5,962 bases of DNA from the NCBI GenBank assembly GCA_003133425.1, contig PKXI01000132.1:22092-28053 (forward strand), given 5' to 3'. A model generated the notes under the pieces. That model ran no database searches, was not told where the DNA came from, and saw only the letters and a list, made by a program, of their open reading frames with translations. Source of the DNA: Acidobacteriaceae bacterium. Lineage in GTDB: Bacteria; Acidobacteriota; Terriglobia; Terriglobales; Acidobacteriaceae. Of the stretch, positions 1 through 5,962 are shown piece after piece (position 1 is the first letter of the stretch; every line of letters starts with the position of its first letter). The position numbers and the translations under genes were made by a program.

Positions 1-1415
<1,415 letters not shown>

Positions 1416-1461
1416 TCAATGAATGGTTTAGGTGGAGGCAATGAGGCTTTGATTTGTGGTT

Positions 1462-1499
1462 CCCCATTCCTTCCGCTGGAATACGCGGAAAGGATGGGG
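1462..1499 (-). terminator. Hairpin after the TonB receptor gene, possible terminator without a U tract
   Basis: Arms at 1462-1476 and 1485-1499 (CCCCATTCCTTCCGC and GCGGAAAGGATGGGG) pair at 13 of 15 positions by Watson-Crick rules around an 8-base loop. One of the two remaining positions can form a G-U pair in either RNA. The stem starts 39 bases beyond the receptor's TAA. There is no run of T after it on the minus strand (it continues GGAACCACAAATC), so it is not a classic intrinsic terminator. It could instead protect the 3' end of the mRNA or act with a protein factor. Confidence 0.5.
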
Positions 1500-1517
1500 C
1501 AACCAGCTTTTGTTGCC
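1498..1517. repeat. Short perfect inverted repeat GGCAAC/GTTGCC
   Basis: GGCAAC at 1498-1503 and GTTGCC at 1512-1517 form a perfect 6-bp stem with an 8-base loop. It shares two bases with the larger stem at 1462-1499. On the minus strand it is the first structure met after the receptor stop codon, 20 bases beyond it. The two stems cannot both form fully, but they could stack end to end after fraying. Confidence 0.45.
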
Positions 1518-1537
1518 AGGCCAGCTAGAGATTTCGG

Positions 1538-4219
1538 TTAGAAGTTCAACGTAATCTTCGCCGAAAGTGCGCGCGGAGTTACGTAGTGGGTTCCGCTGAA
1601 GGTCGAAAGGAAGTTGTAAAGGGCGTACTTGTTGGTGATGTTGATGGCCGTCAGGTCGAGGTCCACCTTGTAGTGATCGGTGCGAAACATGTTTTGCTGG
1701 CCAACGGAGAGGTCGAACAGGTTGCGCGGCGCGATGCGCGGCGGGTTTTTGTCGTCGTTCTCGGTTCCCGGCGCGGGAATGCTGACCAGTGAAGACGAGT
1801 ACTGCGAAGGCGCGCACGACTGAAAGCCCGCCGTGCGGGTCGCGGCCACTCCATTGCATGTAAGCCCTGCTTCGGCCTGCTGATCGAAGGTAAGCCCGCT
1901 CAGGTTGACGGGGGTAGTTCCGTTGACAGCAAACGGCACCGCGCCCGCTACCATTCCGGAGTCGTAGCGCCAGTTGCCTCCCGCCCAGGGGCCGCGCTTA
2001 CCGATCTGGTATTGCACGTGGGTGGTCTGGTTGAACTTCTCGTCGTGATCAATGCGGAAGGGCTGGCCGCCTGTCTGGGGGGCGGCTCCGGCTCCTGCGG
2101 ATTGAGGCGGGAAGAAGCGCGCAGCCACTGAAGACGCGACGAAATAGGCGCTGAAATTATGGAATTCTGGTATGTTGGCGTGCAAAGCGTAGCCAGGAAT
2201 TTTGGAGTTATGCCAGTCGATGGGGAAAAAGATGGGCGTGTTGCCAAGCACACCGAAGTCGAAGGCATTGTGCGTGTACTTCCAGATGTACTCGCCGCTG
2301 ACCGTTGCCCACTTGCCGAAGGCCTGCTGCAAACCGGCATGGAACTCGTTGCGGTAGCCGGGGTCGAGTGTGCCCGATGCGCCGGAGGTGCAGTTGAGTA
2401 GCGGCGACAAAACAGCGTTCGAGCACCCGGTGCTGGAGAGCACGAGGTTTTCGTTGAATGGTGTTTCGAGGGTACGAGCGTAGGAAACCCGGAGCACAGT
2501 TTTGGACGGCTTCACGTTATAGGAAATGCCAACTCGCGGCTCCGTCTGGTTGGCGCCGGTGAGGCCATTGTAGACATCCTCGCGCAGTCCCAGATTGAGG
2601 TCCCAATTGCCGGCCTTAATCTCGTCTTCGATATAGAGCGCCAGCTCCTTCACATCAGTGTGGCCAAAGTATGTGTAATAAGCGCCACCGCGCGTAATGT
2701 CGTAGGGAGCCAGGACGGAAAGATAGTTGGGATTCTGGCCGGCCGCTCCGCCGGGGCACTGGGATGGATTCGAATAGCCGGGCAAGGGGTTGGCGCTCAA
2801 GTCCAGGCACGGCGAGTTATAGGTGGCATCGACCACACCCAGACCATCGTGCTCACGCAGAAATGTCTGTTCGTACTGTGCGCCACCCTTGATGTTATGG
2901 ATTCCCCTGACGTAGGAGAAATCCGAGTGGACGGCGGCGTTGGTAAGGGTGCGGTTCTGGGAGATGGATGAAGTCTGCAGGTTCGCGGGTCCAAGATCTG
3001 CCAGAGGATTGCCGCTGGGAAAGTAGTTGTAGTTATCCCGCCGGACATAAGCGCCCAGGTTAAAGACCATGTCGTTGCCGATGATGTGCGTGTACGTGGG
3101 CGAAATGTTGAAAGTGCCGATCTTCGAGTGCTGGTCGGTGTTGCCCACGTTGGCAAAGACAGGGCTAGCGCCGGCGCCTCCAGCAACCACGTTCTGAACA
3201 TTCAGGTTGTCGTAAGAGTTGGGCGTCTGAAACCAGGAGCGGCTGTAGTTCAGATCCAGATGAAGCGAGTCTATGGGCGTGAAGTTGTAGTCCACGCGGT
3301 CGAATATGTTCTGCTCGTTGCCCTTGTCGTGGAAGACCGTGAACTCTGGCGGATCGAGAAAGCGCCCCGTGTTGAGGCCGTCAGCTTCGACAAAATTGCC
3401 CCATTTCTTGCCGCCATAGGATAGATCGACTGCGCCCGTCGCAGATCCGAATGCGCCATAAGAACTGCTGATGCTGCCGGTGGGCTTGGTGACGCCCTGG
3501 CCCGAACGTGTGGTGGCTACAATCACGAGGCTGGTTTTGTCGCCGTACTCGGCCGGCGGTGCGCCGGAGATGACTTGAATCGATTGAATCGAGTTGGACG
3601 GCAGTTGGTTGGAGAAGACCTTGCTTTGCTGGTCGGTGATCGACTGGCCATCGACGGAAAACGAGTTGGAGGCGTGATCGCCGAGGCCGTGAAAGAGGCC
3701 GTTTGAGTCGGCTGCGACGCCAGGGGTGGTTTCTGTTACCAACGAGCTCAACGAGGATGATTGACTTTCCATGGGAACTTTGATGAACATGTCGCGGTCA
3801 ACATCCGTGTGGAAGGTGGAGTCGGTCTCAACAAGATCGCCGGTCGACTCCACGGTCACAGTTTGGGAGGCACCTACAATCTGGAGGACAAGTTTGAGAC
3901 TCGTCCCGACTACGGATTGAATACCGAGCGTCTGGCTCAGCGGCGCAAAGCCATCGGCAAAAATTCTGATGCGGTAGGTGTTGAAGGGGACGTTTGAGAA
4001 TTCGAATTCACCAAGTGAGTTGGCAGCGGCGGTGCGGTCGAACCCGCTCACCTGGTTGCTCAGGTGGACCGTGGCGTTAGGAATCACGGCACCGCTCGGG
4101 TCGGTTACGGTGCCGCGCACGGTGCCCGCGTTGCCACTTTGCGCGGGCGCGGAAAGAGTCGCGAAGATCAATACGACAAAGGGAAAAATGCGAAGAATCG
4201 TGCCGCGAATGATGGGCAT
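1538..4219 (-). CDS. TonB-dependent receptor, Oar-like, with carboxypeptidase-regulatory-like domain
   Basis: An outer-membrane beta-barrel protein expected to import or bind a substrate using TonB energy; the substrate cannot be read from the sequence. The 893 residues start with a signal peptide (about 1-26, hydrophobic core FPFVVLIFATL, cleavage after APA). A carboxypeptidase-regulatory-like beta-sandwich follows at about 30-118 (VRGTVTDPSGAVIPNATVHL, then GEFEFSNVPFNTYRI). The plug at about 125-240 contains SVDGQSITDQQ and SGAPPAEYGDKTS. The barrel runs to the C-terminal LSAKITLNF, whose final Phe is the usual signal for outer-membrane assembly. SYARTLETPFNENLVLSS is a segment I recall from acidobacterial receptors. 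It has exactly six cysteines, in three local pairs (471/488, 599/610, 788/802), probably in surface loops. The ATG is preceded by AGGAGG with a 6-base gap. An HCPLC-motif membrane protein lies upstream on the same strand. The family is secure; the substrate is unknown. Confidence 0.93.
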   Translation of the reverse strand: MPIIRGTILRIFPFVVLIFATLSAPAQSGNAGTVRGTVTDPSGAVIPNATVHLSNQVSGFDRTAAANSLGEFEFSNVPFNTYRIRIFADGFAPLSQTLGIQSVVGTSLKLVLQIVGASQTVTVESTGDLVETDSTFHTDVDRDMFIKVPMESQSSSLSSLVTETTPGVAADSNGLFHGLGDHASNSFSVDGQSITDQQSKVFSNQLPSNSIQSIQVISGAPPAEYGDKTSLVIVATTRSGQGVTKPTGSISSSYGAFGSATGAVDLSYGGKKWGNFVEADGLNTGRFLDPPEFTVFHDKGNEQNIFDRVDYNFTPIDSLHLDLNYSRSWFQTPNSYDNLNVQNVVAGGAGASPVFANVGNTDQHSKIGTFNISPTYTHIIGNDMVFNLGAYVRRDNYNYFPSGNPLADLGPANLQTSSISQNRTLTNAAVHSDFSYVRGIHNIKGGAQYEQTFLREHDGLGVVDATYNSPCLDLSANPLPGYSNPSQCPGGAAGQNPNYLSVLAPYDITRGGAYYTYFGHTDVKELALYIEDEIKAGNWDLNLGLREDVYNGLTGANQTEPRVGISYNVKPSKTVLRVSYARTLETPFNENLVLSSTGCSNAVLSPLLNCTSGASGTLDPGYRNEFHAGLQQAFGKWATVSGEYIWKYTHNAFDFGVLGNTPIFFPIDWHNSKIPGYALHANIPEFHNFSAYFVASSVAARFFPPQSAGAGAAPQTGGQPFRIDHDEKFNQTTHVQYQIGKRGPWAGGNWRYDSGMVAGAVPFAVNGTTPVNLSGLTFDQQAEAGLTCNGVAATRTAGFQSCAPSQYSSSLVSIPAPGTENDDKNPPRIAPRNLFDLSVGQQNMFRTDHYKVDLDLTAINITNKYALYNFLSTFSGTHYVTPRALSAKITLNF

Positions 4220-4225
4220 GGGAAG

Positions 4226-4231
4226 CCTCCT
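4226..4231 (-). promoter_or_regulatory. Strong ribosome binding site of the TonB receptor
   Basis: The minus strand reads AGGAGG, a perfect Shine-Dalgarno core, 6 bases before the ATG at 4219-4217. It fixes the start that gives a complete signal peptide. Confidence 0.85.
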
Positions 4232-4284
4232 GATATTGGCTGAAAAATGCGGAAGGAAGACCGCGGCTTACGCCACGGCAGCAT

Positions 4285-4313
4285 CTTCAGTGCATTGGGG
4301 GCACCCTCTGAAG
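4285..4313. repeat. Inverted repeat in the receptor gene leader
   Basis: CTTCAG at 4285-4290 pairs with CTGAAG at 4308-4313. Inside it, GTGC and GCAC can add a second short stem across an asymmetric bulge. It lies about 65-95 bases before the receptor start codon. It may be a leader hairpin or an operator, and chance is not excluded. Confidence 0.3.
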
Positions 4314-4417
4314 CTCCAATAAGCCTGCAGGTTGTGGGCCGGGACAGCTTCGGCCGCCCTATTGGGAGGACGAGACGGTTCGCGAGCCATGCAGAATTGG
4401 AAGATCGAAAAGATGCC

Positions 4418-4732
4418 CTAGCAGCCTGCGGGAGGAGGGCGCGTGAAGAGCTTGGGGGTCCAGTTCCGGACCGCTGCGCGCGCTTCAGTGACTGGGGTTG
4501 GAGCTCCGACCTGAACCAGCGCAACTGCGGCGGCAGCCACCACGACCGGCACTACGGAGTGCATTGATACGCACAGCGGGCAATGGTCGGCAGCTGTTAC
4601 GTCAGAATGGAAGTGCGCTACCTGGACAACGGCCATCAGCGCCAGCAAGACAAGACACAAAATCACCGCGACCGGCAAAGTACCAGACTTTGCGCGTCGT
4701 TCAGTGCGGATTTGCGGCTGGAATCCTGTCAA
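4418..4732 (-). CDS. Small membrane protein with HxH...HCPLC...H metal-binding-like motif, DUF2946-like
   Basis: This 104-residue protein has a basic N-terminus, a hydrophobic helix at about 19-39 and a second hydrophobic stretch at about 60-76. Between them is a compact His/Cys cluster: His40, His42, His50, Cys51, Cys54 and His58, within AHFHSDVTAADHCPLCVSMH. It ends in a Pro-rich LFTRPPPAGC. The layout resembles DUF2946-type proteins, small membrane proteins with a CxxC-like cluster often found near metal or copper genes; that resemblance is from memory. The cluster would lie between the helices, probably facing the periplasm, and suggests binding of a soft metal such as copper. The start is TTG, supported by AAGGG 8 bases upstream; no in-frame ATG would keep the first helix intact. 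It lies 198 bases upstream of the TonB receptor on the same strand, so a shared role is plausible. Existence is likely; function is inferred. Confidence 0.72.
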   Translation of the reverse strand: MTGFQPQIRTERRAKSGTLPVAVILCLVLLALMAVVQVAHFHSDVTAADHCPLCVSMHSVVPVVVAAAAVALVQVGAPTPVTEARAAVRNWTPKLFTRPPPAGC

Positions 4733-4740
4733 ATAACTCG

Positions 4741-4745
4741 CCCTT
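4741..4745 (-). promoter_or_regulatory. Ribosome binding site supporting the TTG start
   Basis: The minus strand reads AAGGG here, 8 bases before the TTG at 4732-4730. It is the best-placed purine-rich site near the N-terminus and is the reason TTG is preferred over internal starts, which would fall inside or after the first hydrophobic helix. Confidence 0.5.
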
Positions 4746-4779
4746 GAATCAGAGGACTAAAGATTGGACGCACAAACGC

Positions 4780-4785
4780 ATTAAA
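4780..4785 (-). promoter_or_regulatory. Possible -10 box for the HCPLC gene
   Basis: The minus strand reads TTTAAT, matching TATAAT at five of six positions. It would place a transcript start about 40 bases before the TTG codon. No good -35 box stands at the right distance, so this is weak. Confidence 0.25.
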
Positions 4786-4789
4786 GGGT

Positions 4790-4850
4790 TTCGTCGTCTT
4801 CCGGCATTTCGTCGCTGAGAAACCGCATACCCCGGCCAGCCTGGTTCGTC
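4790..4850 (+). repeat. Three TTCGTC direct repeats in the divergent promoter region
   Basis: TTCGTC occurs at 4790-4795, 4808-4813 and 4845-4850, with start-to-start intervals of 18 and 37 bases. The first two share the longer TTTCGTCG. All three sit in the 131-base gap between the divergent genes, where an activator or repressor could bind and affect both. Spacing close to whole helical turns is not exact, and chance is possible for a hexamer. Confidence 0.35.
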
Positions 4851-4856
4851 TAAACT
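4851..4856 (+). promoter_or_regulatory. Possible -10 box immediately before the 4864 gene
   Basis: TAAACT matches TATAAT at four of six positions and ends 7 bases before the ATG at 4864. Transcription from it would start at or next to the A of the ATG, giving a leaderless mRNA. That fits the lack of any Shine-Dalgarno sequence in the preceding bases (GTGTGCG). No clear -35 box is seen at 16-18 bases. Confidence 0.4.
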
Positions 4857-4863
4857 GTGTGCG

Positions 4864-5928
4864 ATGAACCAATTCCCAAACGTTCGCCGTTTGTTGCCAG
4901 TTTCGCTGGCATTCCTGGTATTGGCGGCGGTCGCCGTCTCGGCGCAGTCGTCTCAGAGCGAGAAGAAACAGACGCCGCTAGTATTGAAACCAGATGCGCC
5001 CGGCCTGACCAGAAACCATCGCCTGATTCTCAAGGACGGCTCCTACCAGTTGGTCCGCCAGTACATGATCGCAGGCGACCGCGTGCGCTACCTTTCGCTG
5101 GAGCGCAGCGACTGGGAGGAAATGCCTGTCGACCTGGTGGACTGGGACGCCACGCGCAAGTGGGAACGTGATCATGCGACCCCAACCGGGGAAGCGCCTT
5201 CGCCGGCCATGAAAGAGGCCGAAGACGTCGACAAGGAAGAGACTGATGAACGCAACCTACAGAAGGCCCGTATGCCGGAGGTTTCTCCCGGGCTCGAGCT
5301 GCCAGATGAAGACGGCGTCTTTGCGCTCGACACTTTTCAGGGCACGCCGGAATTGGTTGAGCTGACGCCCATCGACCTGGACGTGAACGCGAAGACGCGT
5401 CACGGGATAAATACGCTGAACCCGCTTGCCGCCTCCAAGGCCAATCTCGAGTTGGAGGGTGCGCACGCCAAGGTCCACCTGCATGTCAACGATCCGGCAA
5501 TCTATCTCTCGCTCAACGTGAGCGACGAATCCGAGCCGGTTCTCTCCCACGCCGTAACCATCGACACAAGCCACGCAAGATCGTCCAGCAACAGCAAGCA
5601 CGGCGCACACTCAGACAAATCGGGCTTCGCCATTGTCCGAGTGGACGAGCGCAAGGCTGTGCGCATAGTCGGCGCCATAAGCGTAGGCCCCACGGGAAAG
5701 GTAACTCAGGACGAAAACGTAATTCCTACTAAAGTGGAAGTGGTGCCCGGCAAGCACTGGCTGCGCATCCAGCCGGAGCAGCAACTCACTATCGGTGAAT
5801 ATGCGCTGGTGGAGATTCTGTCCCCGTCCGACATCAACCCCTCGGTCTGGGACTTCCGGGTCAATCCGCAGCTAGGCGACAACCCCGGTTCGCTGGGCCC
5901 TATTCTGAAGCAGGCGAGTGAGCGGTAA
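4864..5928 (+). CDS. Secreted protein of unknown function, acidobacterial type
   Basis: I cannot name a function for this 354-residue protein. It opens with a signal peptide (basic NVRR, hydrophobic 10-24, likely cleavage after VSA at 27), so it should act outside the cytoplasm. Residues 53-101 form a compact module, LILKDGSYQLVRQY...GDRVRYLSLERSDWEEMP...LVDWDAT, which I recall as recurrent in acidobacterial secreted proteins and which looks like a small beta-barrel. A charged linker rich in Glu, Asp and Lys follows at about 108-135. A second, beta-rich domain spans about 160-335: VHLHVNDPAIYLSLNV, a Ser/His-rich low-complexity loop at 236-251, then GEYALVEIL and VWDFRVNP. There are no cysteines, no membrane helix after the signal peptide and no visible catalytic motif. 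The ATG lacks a Shine-Dalgarno but has a -10-like TAAACT just upstream. It is divergent from the HCPLC gene and 25 bases ahead of a probable next gene. Confidence 0.88.
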   Translation: MNQFPNVRRLLPVSLAFLVLAAVAVSAQSSQSEKKQTPLVLKPDAPGLTRNHRLILKDGSYQLVRQYMIAGDRVRYLSLERSDWEEMPVDLVDWDATRKWERDHATPTGEAPSPAMKEAEDVDKEETDERNLQKARMPEVSPGLELPDEDGVFALDTFQGTPELVELTPIDLDVNAKTRHGINTLNPLAASKANLELEGAHAKVHLHVNDPAIYLSLNVSDESEPVLSHAVTIDTSHARSSSNSKHGAHSDKSGFAIVRVDERKAVRIVGAISVGPTGKVTQDENVIPTKVEVVPGKHWLRIQPEQQLTIGEYALVEILSPSDINPSVWDFRVNPQLGDNPGSLGPILKQASER

Positions 5929-5933
5929 TGTGG

Positions 5934-5948
5934 CTCCTGAACTAGGAG
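5934..5948 (+). promoter_or_regulatory. Hairpin that covers the next gene's ribosome binding site
   Basis: CTCCT at 5934-5938 is the exact complement of AGGAG at 5944-5948, with a 5-base loop GAACT. The AGGAG arm is also the best Shine-Dalgarno for the ATG at 5954. The stem is only 5 bp, so ribosomes finishing the upstream gene at 5928 could open it, which would couple translation of the two genes. TTTGC follows, too short for a convincing terminator. Confidence 0.4.
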
Positions 5949-5953
5949 TTTGC

Positions 5954-5962
5954 ATGGGCCTT
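5954..5962 (+). CDS. Probable start of the next gene, only three codons visible
   Basis: An ATG at 5954 follows AGGAG (5944-5948) with a 5-base gap and reads Met-Gly-Leu to the window end. It starts 25 bases after the stop of the secreted-protein gene, a distance typical of operons. Nothing can be said about the product. Confidence 0.45.

Larger units (their letters stand above)
4220..4417. other. 198-base leader between the HCPLC gene and the TonB receptor gene
   Basis: No credible gene lies here on either strand. The gap has two small inverted repeats. CTTCAG (4285-4290) and CTGAAG (4308-4313) enclose a further pairing between GTGC and GCAC. GGCCG (4337-4341) and CGGCC (4351-4355) enclose a 9-base loop. 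Neither is followed by a T run on the minus strand, so the two minus-strand genes could still be transcribed together. No sigma-70 promoter with two good boxes was seen. I looked for the conserved boxes of a cobalamin riboswitch, plausible before a TonB receptor, and did not find them. Confidence 0.5.

Noticed and set aside
1428..1859. Open 143-codon minus-strand frame near the receptor's 3' end
   Set aside because: Most of it overlaps the receptor's C-terminal barrel in another frame. It is rich in Arg, His, Pro and Gly as shadow frames of GC-rich genes usually are, with no signal peptide or motif.
4220..4417. Cobalamin or other riboswitch before the TonB receptor
   Set aside because: Such switches are common before TonB receptors, but the conserved B12-box type sequence and the needed helices are not present on the minus strand.
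4168..4524. Open 118-codon minus-strand frame across the leader
   Set aside because: It overlaps both the HCPLC gene and the receptor's signal peptide in a different frame and has an Arg/Ser/Pro-rich, structureless translation. The competing frames have signal or membrane features and ribosome binding sites.
4498..4818. Open 106-codon plus-strand frame opposite the HCPLC gene
   Set aside because: Its product is Arg/Pro/Gln-rich without motifs, and it covers the divergent promoter region. The minus-strand frame has two hydrophobic helices and a His/Cys cluster.
5934..5952. Intrinsic terminator after the secreted-protein gene
   Set aside because: The stem is only 5 bp and is followed by just three T residues, and its right arm is better explained as the Shine-Dalgarno of the ATG at 5954.

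Overview
The window looks like a chromosomal segment of an Acidobacteriota (Terriglobia-type) bacterium. Three things point there: an Oar-like TonB-dependent receptor with an N-terminal carboxypeptidase-regulatory-like domain, of the kind strongly expanded in that phylum; a secreted protein whose 'LKDGSYQLVRQY...LVDWDAT' and 'GEYALVEIL...VWDFRVNP' motifs I recall only from acidobacterial hypothetical proteins; and moderately high GC throughout. The assignment rests on remembered protein families, not on a search.

Layout. Positions 1-1274 (minus strand) hold the 5' 424 codons of pyrG, CTP synthase; its C-terminus lies beyond the window edge. Positions 1275-1537 are non-coding and hold two adjacent hairpins (1462-1517) just after the next gene's stop, plus the pyrG ribosome binding site. 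Positions 1538-4219 (minus) encode a complete 893-residue TonB-dependent outer-membrane receptor with a strong AGGAGG site. Positions 4220-4417 are a non-coding leader with small inverted repeats. Positions 4418-4732 (minus) encode a 104-residue membrane protein with a His/Cys cluster (HFH...HCPLC...H), starting at TTG. Positions 4733-4863 are a divergent intergenic region with three TTCGTC repeats. Positions 4864-5928 (plus) encode a 354-residue secreted protein of unknown function, possibly leaderless. A further plus-strand gene probably begins at 5954, with its Shine-Dalgarno inside a small hairpin.

How the genes may work together. The HCPLC membrane protein and the TonB receptor share a strand, with the small gene upstream, and resemble pairings of DUF2946-like proteins with TonB receptors in metal (often copper) handling; that functional link is inference. 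pyrG follows on the same strand but looks like an independent housekeeping gene. The plus-strand unknown gene and the one at 5954 are likely co-transcribed. I saw no mobile element, CRISPR array, tRNA, rRNA or recognisable defence system. The most unusual items are the metal-motif gene beside the receptor, the three cysteine pairs in the receptor, the leaderless-looking start at 4864 and the masked ribosome binding site at 5944.
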